The position numbers were made by a program, and so were the translations under genes. This document shows positions 1-12,303 of a stretch of DNA of 64,000 bases, in pieces. Source of the stretch: JALYGJ01 sp963704325 (lineage in GTDB: Bacteria; Chloroflexota; Limnocylindria; Limnocylindrales; CSP1-4); NCBI GenBank assembly GCA_963704325.1, contig OY969885.1, forward strand, positions 1,922,001-1,986,000, written 5' to 3'. Position 1 is the stretch's first letter. The number at the start of each line of letters is the position of its first letter. Below the pieces are notes generated by a model that was given only the letters and a program-made list of their open reading frames with translations, had not been told where the DNA came from and did not search any database.

Positions 1-1083
1 GCGGCCGACGGCGTGACATGCGCGATCGCGCTCGACATTGCCTTCCAGGCTTCGCCCGACCATCCCTGGGTCAGCGAACACCCCGAGTGGTTCCGCGCCC
101 GGCCCGGACGGCACGATCCAGTACGCCGAGAACCCGCCCAAGAAATACCAGGACATCTACCCGTTCGACTTCGAATCGAGCGACTGGCGCGGCCTGTGGC
201 AGGCGCTGAACGGCGTGTTCCGCTTCTGGATCGGCCACGGCGTGACGATCTTCCGCGTCGACAACCCGCACACCAAGGCGTTCCCGTTCTGGGAGTGGTG
301 CATCGACGACATCAAGCGCGACCATCCCGAGGCGCTCTTCCTGGCCGAGGCATTCACCCGGCCCAAGGTGATGTACCGGCTGGCCAAGGCGGGCTTCAGC
401 CAGAGCTACACGTACTTCACCTGGCGCAACTCGGCGGCCGAGATGCGCGAGTACCTCGAGGAGCTGACCGTACCGCCGGTGAGCGACTTCTTCCGCCCCA
501 ACTTCTGGCCCAACACGCCGGACATCCTGCATGCCGATCTGCAGCGCGGCGGACGAGCCGGCATTCGAGGCGCGCTTCGTGCTGGCCGCGCTGCTCTCGT
601 CCAGCTACGGCATCTACGGCCCGGCCTTCGAGCTCCTGCAGGGCACGCCGCGCGAGCCGAACAGCGAGGAGTACCTGGACTCGGAGAAGTACCAGCAGCG
701 GACGTGGAACCTGGACAGCCCGGATTCGCTGCGCGACCTCATCACGGCGGTCAACCGTGCCCGGCGCGACCATCCGGCGCTGCACGACTAACGAGCGGCT
801 GTGGTTCCATCCGACCGGCAACGACGATCTGCTCGCCTTCACCAAGCACAGCGAGGACCTGTCCGACATCGTGCTGACGATCGTGAACATGGACTACCGG
901 CGCGCGTCAGTCGGGCGTGCTCGAGCTGGACGACCTGACCGGCCTGGGACTGCCCGCCGATGAGCCGCTCGAGGCCATCGATCTGGTGCAGCGGCGCGAC
1001 GTTCAGCTGGCGCGGCAAGCGCAGCGCGTGACGCTCGACCCGGCCGGCCGCTCCACGGCCGTGCTGGCGCTGCGTGCGGCTCA

Positions 1084-1087
<4 letters not shown>
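1..1087 (+). CDS. glgE: GlgE maltosyltransferase, C-terminal part, frame broken by apparent indels
   Basis: C-terminal ~360 residues of the GH13_3 enzyme that transfers maltose from maltose-1-phosphate onto alpha-1,4-glucan in the cytoplasm; the N-terminal half lies before the window. Conserved blocks are seen in successive frames: SPDHPWVSEHPEWF, ENPPKKYQDIYP, the nucleophile block FRVDNPHTK (251-277), the acid/base block LFLAEAFTRPKVM (335-373) and NFWPNTPDIL. The frame is lost four times, each by one apparent extra base, near 103-107, 556, 789 (creating an in-frame TAA) and 907. Homology resumes at once each time, so I infer sequence error rather than decay, though four breaks in 1 kb could be a true pseudogene. 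The stop overlaps the next ATG (ATGA at 1084-1087), which pairs it with treS-mak, its substrate supplier. Confidence 0.85.
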
Positions 1088-4496
<3,409 letters not shown>

Positions 4497-4546
4497 CAGG
4501 CCCCGCCGCCCTGCCTGATCCATGACACGCCAGGCGTATCTCCTGT

Positions 4547-4630
4547 CCGCCGGACGGCATACGCCGCGGCCAGCCGGGGCTCAACGCGGCGAGGCGGGCC
4601 CATCACCGGACGTTCGAACCGCCGGACGGC
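4547..4630. repeat. Repeated 12-bp near-palindromic motif in the gap before the sensor kinase
   Basis: The 272-bp gap between treS-mak and the kinase gene (4497-4768) holds no gene I can support. It contains two exact copies of CCGCCGGACGGC, at 4547-4558 and 4619-4630, 72 bp apart. The first is centred on the palindrome GTCCG-C-CGGAC (4545-4555). A pair of dyad motifs upstream of a sensor gene could be an operator, but short GC palindromes also arise by chance in such DNA. Confidence 0.3.
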
Positions 4631-4768
4631 TCATCGGACCGATGCGCCGGGCCCCGGCGAAGGTCTCTGAGGCCAAACCGGACAGGTGATACGTCCTGCG
4701 GGTCAAACAATGTCGCCGCGCTGGTCCTTCGCCGGTACGCTGAGGCTGATGAGCGGTCATCGGACGCC

Positions 4769-5908
4769 GTGAACGTGCCCCGCCCGATGTCCGCCGCTGC
4801 GCGCTCGGCGCTGGTCACATCCGGCATTGCCGCGCTGGCGGTTGCCGCGGCACTGGCGGCCAAGTACGGGTTGCTCGTCGTGACCGGCGAGAACGCCGGG
4901 TTCACGATCTACATCCCGGCCGTGGCACTTGCCGCCTGGTATCGAGGCATGCTCGGCGGATCGATCGCAACGGCTCTCGCTGCACTGGCCGACCCGGTGC
5001 TCTTTACGCCGCCACTGGCCGGGCTGGCCGTGGACGTTCGCGAATACGCCGTTCGGCTGGCGGCTTACGTGACCGGCGGCATCGCCGTCTCCTACTTCTC
5101 ATTCAGGCTGCGCCGAGAGCGGGGCAGTGCCCAGCGCGATGCCGCCGAGCGCCGGCGCGCCCTGGAGGACGCGGGCGAGATGCGCGAGGAGCTGGACAGG
5201 GTCGTCGCCGCGGAGCGCCGCGCGGCCGAGCTGCGCGAGGCGTTCAACAGCATCGTCTCGCACGAGCTGCGCACGCCGATCACGGCGATCTACGGCGGCG
5301 CCAAGATCCTTGCCCGGCGCGACCGGGTGATGGAAGACTCGACGCGTCAGGAGCTGCTTGACGACCTGGAGGAGGAGGCCGACCGGCTGTACCGGCTGGT
5401 GGAGGACCTGCTCGTGCTGTCCCGTTCGGAGCGCGGCACGGTCGAGCGGGCGGACGACCCGGTCCTCGTGCAGCGCATCGTCGAGCGCGTCGTCCGCTCG
5501 GAGGGCGCGCGCTGGCCGGCAGTCAAATTCGAGAGCGAGCTGACCGCGGCGGCCACTGCGCGCGGCGATGAGACGTACGTGGAGCAGGTGCTGCGCAACC
5601 TGCTCAGCAACGCGGCCAAGTACAGCCCCGCCGGCTCAACGGTGCGCCTCATCGTCGACGAGACGAGCGAGGGCATTCGAGTGCGCGTGCTGGACGAGGG
5701 CGCCGGAATTAATCCGGGCGAGGCGCCGCGCCTGTTCGAGCTGTACTACCGCTCACTCGCGACGTCGGCCAAGGTGGCCGGCGCAGGCATCGGGCTGTAC
5801 GTCTGCCGCGCGCTCGTGGAAGCGATGGGCGGCCGGATGTGGGCCGCCCCGCGCGCACATGGCGGGTCCGAGTTCGGCTTCATCCTGGCACGCTTCGAAG
5901 AGTCCTAG
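4769..5908 (+). CDS. Membrane sensor histidine kinase
   Basis: Two-component sensor kinase of 379 residues with a GTG start. The N-terminal ~110 residues hold three to four hydrophobic segments (for example TSGIAALAVAAALAAKYGLL), resembling the DUF4118/KdpD-type membrane region. A charged coiled coil (about 115-155) leads to the HisKA box SHELRTPITAIYGG with phospho-acceptor His near residue 165, then HATPase_c with NLLSNAAKYSP (N box), DEGAGIN (G1) and GAGIGLYVCR (G2). There is no PAS or GAF domain and no adjacent response regulator, so it is an orphan here. Its kinase core is close to that of the large kinase at 24209-26743. Its stop shares CTAG (5905-5908) with the stop of the convergent gene. 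Confidence 0.9.
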   Translation: MNVPRPMSAAARSALVTSGIAALAVAAALAAKYGLLVVTGENAGFTIYIPAVALAAWYRGMLGGSIATALAALADPVLFTPPLAGLAVDVREYAVRLAAYVTGGIAVSYFSFRLRRERGSAQRDAAERRRALEDAGEMREELDRVVAAERRAAELREAFNSIVSHELRTPITAIYGGAKILARRDRVMEDSTRQELLDDLEEEADRLYRLVEDLLVLSRSERGTVERADDPVLVQRIVERVVRSEGARWPAVKFESELTAAATARGDETYVEQVLRNLLSNAAKYSPAGSTVRLIVDETSEGIRVRVLDEGAGINPGEAPRLFELYYRSLATSAKVAGAGIGLYVCRALVEAMGGRMWAAPRAHGGSEFGFILARFEES

Positions 5909-6651
5909 AACGGCGGCCACGGAACGGCCGGACGGGTCGGGCTGGGCTGCGGATAGCGTCCCCCGGCGACGAGCTCGCTCGCCCGCCGGGCAGTGGCGGC
6001 CACCTCGTCCGGCTCGAGCAGCTCGCGCAGCGCGCGGCCCAGGGCACCGTCCATCGCGTCGCAGATTGAGCGGGACACTTCGAGCAGCTCGGGCTCGATC
6101 GGATCGCCGCGCCACGCCCAGAGAACGGTGCGCAGCTTGGGGTCGGCCGAGAAGCAGATGCCGTGGTCAACGCCGAAGACGTGCCCATCGGGCGTTGGCA
6201 GCAAGTGGCTGCCCTTTCGGTCGGCGTTGTTGATCAGCGCGTCGAAGACGCACACGGCGCGCAGCCGATCGTCCGCCGCAAGAACCAGCTCGTATGCATC
6301 GACCGTTTCGTCGACCTCGATCCAGGCCTGGACCATGCCCACGCCGAACGGCCCGTCACGCAGGACGGTGGGCGGCACGATGTTCCAGCCGGTCGCCTCT
6401 GAGACGAGGTACGCGGCCAGCTCCCGGTTGGCCAGCGTTCCGTACGCAAAGTCGTCGAGTGGCCGCTCGCCGCGCGTGGGCTTGTAGATCGCGAGCTGCG
6501 CGGTCGTGTCCTGCTCGTTCTCCGGCCACGCGTCAAGGTCGTCGGCGGCGATCGGGGCAACGCGGCACAGGAAGGTCGCGTTCGACGCGTCAGTGACCCG
6601 GCCGACGATCTCCAGCTCGCCGTTGCGCAGCAGCTCGAGCGAAGCGGTCAG
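5905..6651 (-). CDS. SCO1664 family protein (kinase-like fold, function unknown)
   Basis: About 248 residues and recognisable as the SCO1664 family, conserved next to DUF3090 genes in Actinomycetota and Chloroflexota; remotely PI3/4-kinase-like with no proven activity. Visible family motifs are LELLRNGELEIVGRV, LAIYKPTRGERPL, VSEATGWNIVPPTV, FDALINNADRKGSHLL, VDHGICF and KLRTVLWAW. The conserved K-P and D-H-G residues suggest nucleotide binding (inference). I place the start at the CTG of 6651-6649, which forms a CTGA 4-nt overlap with the stop of the DUF3090 gene, because homology begins there. An ATG at 6720 in the same frame lies inside the DUF3090 coding sequence and is the alternative. 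The 3' end overlaps the kinase gene by 4 nt tail to tail. Confidence 0.85.
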   Translation of the reverse strand: MTASLELLRNGELEIVGRVTDASNATFLCRVAPIAADDLDAWPENEQDTTAQLAIYKPTRGERPLDDFAYGTLANRELAAYLVSEATGWNIVPPTVLRDGPFGVGMVQAWIEVDETVDAYELVLAADDRLRAVCVFDALINNADRKGSHLLPTPDGHVFGVDHGICFSADPKLRTVLWAWRGDPIEPELLEVSRSICDAMDGALGRALRELLEPDEVAATARRASELVAGGRYPQPSPTRPAVPWPPF

Positions 6652-7265
6652 TGGGTGTAGCCGTTGCGGCGCGGGCAGAAGTGGCCGCCCGGATCGAGCG
6701 GTATCCCACACTGCGGGCATGGCGGGCGGCCGGCCTGGACCACGGCCAGGGCGCCGCTGGCGAATGCCAGCGCGGCGGGCGGCTCGAGCTGGACGCGGAC
6801 AACGTCGAGACCCTCGCCGACGTCCGTGGCGATGAGCAGGGGCAGTGCCGCGCCGGCCTCGACGGCGGCCTCGATGGCCGGGTCGTCCTCCTCGACCGGG
6901 TCCTCATCGTCGTCCTCATCGTCGTCCTCGTCGCCCATCTCGCGCGCCTCGATCACGACGCGGCTGCGCTCGGCGTCCCAGCCCAGGGTGAGCGTGCCAA
7001 CCCGGAACTGCTCGATGATCGGCTCCGCGAGCTTCGGCGGCGCGGGCGGCAGCTCGTCGCCCACGTTCACGCCGCCCTCGCGCAGGGTGAGCAGGAGCGT
7101 GGCCATCCGTTCGGCCAGCACGGCGACCTGCGCCTTCTCCAGCGCGACCGATACGACCCGAGCTCCCTTCGCCGCCTGGAGGAAGAACGTACGCTGGCCG
7201 GGCTCGCCGATGGCGCCACAGATAAAGCTGTCGGGCTGGTCGAAACTGAACACGCGACGCGGCAT
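6648..7265 (-). CDS. DUF3090 family protein
   Basis: 205 residues with an ATG start. It matches DUF3090 in the N-terminal block (VFSFDQPDSFICGAIGEPGQ, then RTFFLQAAKGARVVSVALEK) and in the C-terminal zinc-ribbon-like CPQCGIPLDPGGHFCPRRNG, whose three Cys and one His are spaced for a metal. A very acidic stretch (about residues 110-130, mostly Asp/Glu) sits in the middle and is probably a disordered insertion. The biochemical role is unknown. The persistent pairing with SCO1664, here by a 4-nt overlap, implies a shared function. It is transcribed away from the leucyl aminopeptidase gene, and the 59-bp gap between them probably holds both promoters. Confidence 0.9.
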   Translation of the reverse strand: MPRRVFSFDQPDSFICGAIGEPGQRTFFLQAAKGARVVSVALEKAQVAVLAERMATLLLTLREGGVNVGDELPPAPPKLAEPIIEQFRVGTLTLGWDAERSRVVIEAREMGDEDDDEDDDEDPVEEDDPAIEAAVEAGAALPLLIATDVGEGLDVVRVQLEPPAALAFASGALAVVQAGRPPCPQCGIPLDPGGHFCPRRNGYTH

Positions 7266-7324
7266 GGCACTGACTCTAATACTCTTTGGCTTCCCGCCCC
7301 GCCAATCACTGGAGGTCGTTCCGC

Positions 7325-8812
7325 GTGCAGTTCCGTCCCGTGTCCTCGCTCGAAGGCGAGCCGCTGGATGCTCTGATCGTGCCCGTGTTCAAGGACGCGG
7401 ACCCGGCCAGCACAGCATCAAATGACCTCCGCGAGATGGTTTCATGGGTGGCCCAGCAGGGCGGCGCCACGAAGCTGTTCACGGCCACCACGCATCTGCA
7501 GCAGGACGGTGACAACCGGCCCACGCGCCTGGTCGTGGTTGCTGCCGGGGCGCGCGACGAGCTGGACATCCAACGCTCGTGGCAGATCGTCGCTTCAGGC
7601 GTGAAGGCACTCTGGGAATCGACCGCGCGGCGTATCGGCATCGTGCTGGACATCGAGCAGCTCGGCGCGAGCGAGGCCGTCCAGAGTGCCGTGGAGGGCG
7701 TGACCTTCGCGATGTGGCGCCCGGAGGCGCATCGCTCGGGCAAGGAAGAGCGACGCCTGCCGCCGCTTGAAGAGGTCCTGCTCCTGTGCGGCGAAGAGGG
7801 TATCGAGGACGACGGGCCGGTCAAGCGCGGCACGGCCGTGGGCGAGGCAGTCAACTGGGCACGCAGGCTGTCCAATGAGCCGGGCAACCTGATGACCCCG
7901 ACTCGTGTCGCGGAAGAGGCAACCCAGATGGCCGGGCGGGTGGGGCTGGATGTCGAGGTACTCGGCGAGGAGGCGTGCCGCCAGCTGGGCATGAACAGCT
8001 ATCTGTCGGTCGCCCGCGGCAGCGACGAGGAGGCACAGTTCATCATCACCCGCTACCGCGGCCGCGAGGGCGACGGCTACGACCTCGGGCTTGTGGGCAA
8101 GGGCATCACATTCGACTCAGGCGGCATCTCGATCAAGCCGTCAGCGGACATGCACCTGATGAAGTACGACATGTCCGGCGCGGCTGTGGTTCTGGCCGCG
8201 GCGGGCGTGATCGCGCAGCTGGGGCTGCCGATCAACGTCATCACTGTCGCGCCGTGCACGGAGAACCTGCCCGGCGGCCATGCCACGAAGCCGGGCGACG
8301 TGTTCACGAGCATGAGCGGCAAGACGGTCGAGGTGATCAACACGGACGCCGAGGGCCGGCTGGTGCTGATCGACGGCGTTACCTTCGTTCAGCGCGAGGG
8401 GGCGGGGCGCGTGGTGGACGTGGCCACCCTCACCGGCGCGATCAGCATCGCCCTGGGCAACCACTACACGGGGTTGTTCGGCCGGCCGGAGGGCTTCGTT
8501 GACGCCGTCCGCCATGCCGGCGAGCTGGCCGGCGAGCGACTCTGGCCGATGCCGCTTTCGGACGAGTACCGCGACGCGGTGAAGAGCGACATCGCCGACC
8601 TCAAGAACAGTGCCGGCCGGCCGGGCGGCGCGATCATGGGCGCCGCGTTCATTGACGCGGTGGTCGATCCGGAGACGGAGTGGGCGCACCTCGATATCGC
8701 CAGCACGGCCTGGTTCGAGGAGGATCGAGCGTTCTCGCCCAAGGGTCCGCAGGGGCCCATGGTCAGGACGATTGTCGAACTTGCCACTAACATCGCAGCC
8801 CGCAGGGGGTAG
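7325..8812 (+). CDS. pepA: Leucyl aminopeptidase (M17)
   Basis: Cytosolic dinuclear-metal aminopeptidase that removes N-terminal residues from peptides. It is 495 residues from the chosen GTG, which has a GGAGG Shine-Dalgarno at 7311-7315; a TTG at 7286 is in frame but has no comparable site. The C-terminal M17 domain has VGKGITFDSGGISIKPS (about residues 256-272, with the catalytic Lys and a metal-binding Asp) and NTDAEGRLVLIDGV (about 338-351, with metal-binding Asp/Glu and the catalytic Arg). The N-terminal macro-like domain is more divergent, as usual. It is monocistronic; the next gene starts 184 bp later. Confidence 0.95.
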   Translation: MQFRPVSSLEGEPLDALIVPVFKDADPASTASNDLREMVSWVAQQGGATKLFTATTHLQQDGDNRPTRLVVVAAGARDELDIQRSWQIVASGVKALWESTARRIGIVLDIEQLGASEAVQSAVEGVTFAMWRPEAHRSGKEERRLPPLEEVLLLCGEEGIEDDGPVKRGTAVGEAVNWARRLSNEPGNLMTPTRVAEEATQMAGRVGLDVEVLGEEACRQLGMNSYLSVARGSDEEAQFIITRYRGREGDGYDLGLVGKGITFDSGGISIKPSADMHLMKYDMSGAAVVLAAAGVIAQLGLPINVITVAPCTENLPGGHATKPGDVFTSMSGKTVEVINTDAEGRLVLIDGVTFVQREGAGRVVDVATLTGAISIALGNHYTGLFGRPEGFVDAVRHAGELAGERLWPMPLSDEYRDAVKSDIADLKNSAGRPGGAIMGAAFIDAVVDPETEWAHLDIASTAWFEEDRAFSPKGPQGPMVRTIVELATNIAARRG

Positions 8813-8996
8813 GCGCGAGCACTGAGGAGCCGCGCGCAAGATCTCTTGCACAGATGAAGAAAATGCCATCAGCTGCTTGCACGGTTGCAACGCTGGTGAG
8901 CGACCATACGGCCGGCGCGGACCAACGCTGCTCATCGGCAGCCCGTTGCGGACCTCCGCCCGCCGTGAAACCAATAACGATGGGAGTGTCGTGAAC

Positions 8997-10157
8997 ATGC
9001 GCCTAGTTGGTGCCGTACTCAGCACATCGCTGCTACTTCTTCTGATCGCACCGTCAGCCGCGCTGGCCCAGGTGACGTCGCTGACCACGCCATTCCCGGC
9101 GGTCGTCGCCGATCCCGGCGCCACGGCGGAGTTCAACGTCACGGTCACCACGGACGTGTCGCAGCGGGTGGACCTGTCAGTGCTCAATCAGCCAGAGGGC
9201 TGGACCACGAGCCTGCGCGGTGGCGGTTCCACGATCGCCGCCGTATTCACCTCTCCCAACGCCGAGCAGGGCGACCGGATCATGGCCGAGTTCACGGTCG
9301 AGGTCGCGATCCCTGAAGACGCGGCGCCGGGCTCCAACCAGGTGGTGCTGCAGGCCAGCGCCGCGGGCGCGACCCAGCAGCTGACCCTGGACATCACCAT
9401 CGCGGCTGTTGACGCAGGCTCGGTCACGATGAGCACAGATTTCCCCGACCGGAGCGGCACGGCAGCCGATACGTTCTCGGTCGATCTCGAGGTGCGCAAT
9501 AGCACGAACCAGCAGCTGACCCTCTCGTTCCAGGCGGAAGGACCGGCAGGCTGGCGCATCTCGGCCCGGCCGAGTGGCGATTCGGACGCCTCCACCGCGA
9601 TTGTCGACGCAGGCGGCCTGTCCGCGGCGTCAGTGACGATCGACCCGCCGGACGATGCTGCGGCGGGCAGCTACATCGTCATCGTGCGCGCCCTGGGTGG
9701 CCCGCAGCCCGTCGAGGCCCAGGTGGGCGTAGAGATCACGGGCTCATTCGCGATGAGCATGTCGACGGATGACAACCGGCTGTCGACCAATCTGACCGTG
9801 GGCAGCTCGGCGCAGGTCAACGTCGTGATCTTCAACGAGGGCAGCGCCCCGCTGGAGAACGTGGCGCTGAGCGCTACTCCGCCGCGCAACTGGACGGTGG
9901 CTTTCGCGACAGAGACGATCCCGGTCATCGAGCCCAACACGCAGGAGACGGTCACGGCGACGATCACCTCTGCCGGCAATGCTGTGGCCGGCGATTACGT
10001 GGTCACTCTGCGCGCCAACGCCGGCGACCTGAACGAGAACATCGAGATCCGCACCACGGTTGAGTCGTCGCCCATCGGCGGCCTGATCGGCGTTGCCGTC
10101 CTGGCCATCGTTGCCGTGGGCCTGTTCTTCGTCTTCCAGCGTTATGGCCGTCGCTGA
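8997..10157 (+). CDS. Secreted, C-terminally anchored NEW3-type repeat protein
   Basis: 386 residues. A signal peptide (MRLVGAVLSTSLLLLLIAPS, cleaved near AALAQ) is followed by three Ig-like beta repeats of about 110 residues resembling the NEW3 (NPCBM-associated) domain, with recurring phrases such as LNQPEGWTTSL, AEGPAGWRISARPSG and SATPPRNWTVAFATE. A single C-terminal TM segment (GLIGVAVLAIVAVGLFFVF) and a basic tail follow, so the repeats face outward. The ATG is chosen because the signal peptide begins there; GTG 8991 is possible. It overlaps the ABC ATPase gene by 14 nt, so it is probably the extracytoplasmic partner of that transporter. The 184-bp upstream gap contains the dyad GCAAGA-TC-TCTTGC at 8836-8849 and nothing else I recognise. 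Confidence 0.8.
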   Translation: MRLVGAVLSTSLLLLLIAPSAALAQVTSLTTPFPAVVADPGATAEFNVTVTTDVSQRVDLSVLNQPEGWTTSLRGGGSTIAAVFTSPNAEQGDRIMAEFTVEVAIPEDAAPGSNQVVLQASAAGATQQLTLDITIAAVDAGSVTMSTDFPDRSGTAADTFSVDLEVRNSTNQQLTLSFQAEGPAGWRISARPSGDSDASTAIVDAGGLSAASVTIDPPDDAAAGSYIVIVRALGGPQPVEAQVGVEITGSFAMSMSTDDNRLSTNLTVGSSAQVNVVIFNEGSAPLENVALSATPPRNWTVAFATETIPVIEPNTQETVTATITSAGNAVAGDYVVTLRANAGDLNENIEIRTTVESSPIGGLIGVAVLAIVAVGLFFVFQRYGRR

Positions 10158-11154
10158 GCCCCGGGTCGAGCAGGCGCCCGACTCGGCCGGGCCTCCGGCG
10201 ATCCGAGCAAAGGCGCTCACCAAGCGCTACGGCGAGTTCACCGCGGTTGACAAGCTCGACCTGACCGTTCGCCACGGCGAGGTGTTCGGCCTGCTCGGGC
10301 CGAACGGCGCGGGCAAGACGACCACGATCCTGATGCTGCTCGGGCTGACCCAGCCCTCGGCCGGCACGGCGCGCGTGCTGGACATGGATCCGTCGCGCAG
10401 CCCGCTCGCGATCAAGCGTCGCGTGGGCTACCTGCCCGACAACGTCGGCTTCTACGGCGGCATGACCGGCCGCGAGAACCTGCGCTATACGGCGCGCCTC
10501 AACAGCATCGAGCGCCGCGTCGCGGACGAGCGCATCGACTCGCTCCTGACCCGCGTCGGTCTGGGCGTGGCGGGCGACAACAAGGTGGACACGTACTCGC
10601 GCGGCATGCGCCAGCGCCTCGGCCTGGCTGACGTGCTGGTCAAGGATCCGTCGATCGTCATCCTCGATGAGCCCACCACGGCGATCGATCCGGCCGGCGT
10701 GGAGGAAGTGCTCGAGCTGGTGCGCGAGCTTGCGCGCGATGGCGCGGCCGTGCTGCTCGCCAGCCACCTGCTCCACCAGGTGCAGCAGATCTGCGATCGC
10801 GTCGGCATATTCGTATCCGGCAAGCTCGTCGCCAGCGGCCAGATGGGCAAGCTGGCCGAGCAGCTGGGCACCGGGCCGATCGAGATCGAGGTCCAGGCCG
10901 CGCCGCCGCTGGAGCCGGTGCGCATGGCCGCGGCCAAGGTGCCCGGCGTCAGCCGGGTCGAGGTCGATGAGCGCGATCCGCGCACGCTCGTGATCTACGC
11001 CGAGCGTGACGTTCGCGCCGAGCTGGCCCGCGCGCTGGTCGAGGCCGGCCATCCGCCGTTCCACCTTCGGCGTCGGGGCGACGAGCTGGATGAGATCTAC
11101 CGACGCTACTTCTCGACCGGCGAGCGGCCGGTGGCCAACGAGGCAGTGGCGTGA
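10144..11154 (+). CDS. ABC transporter ATP-binding protein
   Basis: 336-residue ABC-2-type nucleotide-binding subunit. Walker A GPNGAGKTT lies near residue 52, the signature YSRGMRQRLGLA near 155, Walker B VILDEPTTAID near 172 and the H-loop at ASHLLHQ. The ~100-residue C-terminal extension is the regulatory tail common in DrrA/CcmA-like exporters. ATG 10144 lies inside the end of the NEW3 gene, and its stop overlaps the permease start (GTGA at 11151-11154), so three consecutive genes are translationally coupled. The substrate cannot be told from sequence. Confidence 0.93.
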   Translation: MAVAEPRVEQAPDSAGPPAIRAKALTKRYGEFTAVDKLDLTVRHGEVFGLLGPNGAGKTTTILMLLGLTQPSAGTARVLDMDPSRSPLAIKRRVGYLPDNVGFYGGMTGRENLRYTARLNSIERRVADERIDSLLTRVGLGVAGDNKVDTYSRGMRQRLGLADVLVKDPSIVILDEPTTAIDPAGVEEVLELVRELARDGAAVLLASHLLHQVQQICDRVGIFVSGKLVASGQMGKLAEQLGTGPIEIEVQAAPPLEPVRMAAAKVPGVSRVEVDERDPRTLVIYAERDVRAELARALVEAGHPPFHLRRRGDELDEIYRRYFSTGERPVANEAVA

Positions 11155-12242
11155 GCGGCCCGGATTCAGCGGCCCTGCCGCGCGACACGACGCGCGGCCG
11201 GCGGCGCAAGAAGGTTGGCCGTCCGGTCCAGCCGCAGCCGGAACCGGAGGCGCGCGCCGCAGCGCGGCCGGACCTGGAAGCCGGGCTGCGCTCGGGCTGG
11301 CGCGTCATCGCGGCCAAGGAGTTCGCCGATCACGTATTGAGCGTCCGCTTCCTGGTGCTGACCGCCGTCCTGGGCCTGGCCGCAGCGGCCGCTGTCTACG
11401 CCACTGCGGGCGAGATCCGCGCGGTCGCCTCGGCCGCCTCCGGCTCGTCCGCCCTGTTCCTGAAGCTGTTCACCATCTCGAGCGACCAGATACCGGCGTT
11501 CACCACATTCATCGCCTTCCTTGGTCCGCTGCTCGGCATTGCCTTCGGCTTCGACGGGATCAACGGCGAGCGCGCCGAGGGGACGCTGCCCCGGCTGGTG
11601 TCGCAGCCCATCTACCGCGACGACGTCATCAACGGCAAGTTCGTTGCCGGTCTGGCCGCGATAACGATCATCTTCGTGGCCATCACGGCACTCGTCTCGG
11701 TCGTAGGCATCATCCAGCTCGGCATCCTGCCCTCGGTTGACGAGGTCCTGCGCCTGGCGCTGTGGATCGGGCTTGCGGTCGCCTACGTTGGCCTGTGGCT
11801 GGCGCTGGCGCTGCTGTGCTCGGTCGTCATGCGTCGTGCGGCGACGTCCGCGCTGGTGGCGATCGGCGTGTGGCTGCTCTTCACCCTTTTCGCCACGCTG
11901 CTGGTGGGCATCTTCGCGGGCGTGATCGCGCCCGTCCCGGCGGACGCGGGCACGGGCAGCCCGCAGGCGGTGCGCAATGTCGCGCTGCAGCAGCAGCTGG
12001 CGCGGCTGTCGCCCAGCCAGCTCTTCACCGAGTCGACGGCAGCAGTGCTGGATCCAAGCGTGCGCACGCTCAGCCCGGGCCTGATAACGGCCGAGCAGGC
12101 CGACCGGGCCATCCCGTCGATCCTGTCGCTGTACCAGAGCCTGCTCGTGGTTTGGCCGCAGTTCGTGGCCCTCATCGCCGCCACGGCGGTCATGTTTGCG
12201 GTTGCCTATGTCGCCTTCATGCGTCAAGAGGTGCGCGCCTAG
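11151..12242 (+). CDS. ABC-2 type transporter permease
   Basis: 363-residue integral membrane protein with a GTG start in a GTGA overlap with the ATPase gene. A basic, proline-rich cytoplasmic N-terminus (about 50 residues) precedes RSGWRVIAAKEFADHVLSVR, the amphipathic entry helix of NosY/ABC-2 permeases. About six TM helices follow, including FLVLTAVLGLAAAAAVYAT and FIAFLGPLLGIAFGFDGING. The GERAEGTLPRLVSQPIYRDD segment is the conserved cytoplasmic loop of this family. A large external loop (about residues 265-320) precedes the last helix. With the ATPase and the NEW3 protein it forms an exporter or membrane-remodelling complex of unknown substrate. Confidence 0.9.
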   Translation: MSGPDSAALPRDTTRGRRRKKVGRPVQPQPEPEARAAARPDLEAGLRSGWRVIAAKEFADHVLSVRFLVLTAVLGLAAAAAVYATAGEIRAVASAASGSSALFLKLFTISSDQIPAFTTFIAFLGPLLGIAFGFDGINGERAEGTLPRLVSQPIYRDDVINGKFVAGLAAITIIFVAITALVSVVGIIQLGILPSVDEVLRLALWIGLAVAYVGLWLALALLCSVVMRRAATSALVAIGVWLLFTLFATLLVGIFAGVIAPVPADAGTGSPQAVRNVALQQQLARLSPSQLFTESTAAVLDPSVRTLSPGLITAEQADRAIPSILSLYQSLLVVWPQFVALIAATAVMFAVAYVAFMRQEVRA

Positions 12243-12303
12243 CTATTCCGGGTGAAGCACCCGCCAAGCGCGCGATAAGAGTGCGCCGTCAGACTCGCCG
12301 GTC

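Noticed and set aside
789..791. In-frame TAA in glgE considered as a prfB-like programmed frameshift
   Set aside because: No upstream Shine-Dalgarno-like stimulator or CTT slippery codon, and three other breaks in the same gene need the same repair.
8836..8849. GCAAGATCTCTTGC considered as a SOS-type (LexA) box
   Set aside because: A 6-bp dyad with 2-bp spacer resembling neither Gram-positive nor Gram-negative LexA sites closely; kept only as a note in the neighbouring gene entry.
10003..12227. Two minus-strand open frames of about 353 codons over the ABC genes
   Set aside because: Antisense shadows rich in Arg, Gln and His, opposite to clear Walker and membrane-helix sequences.
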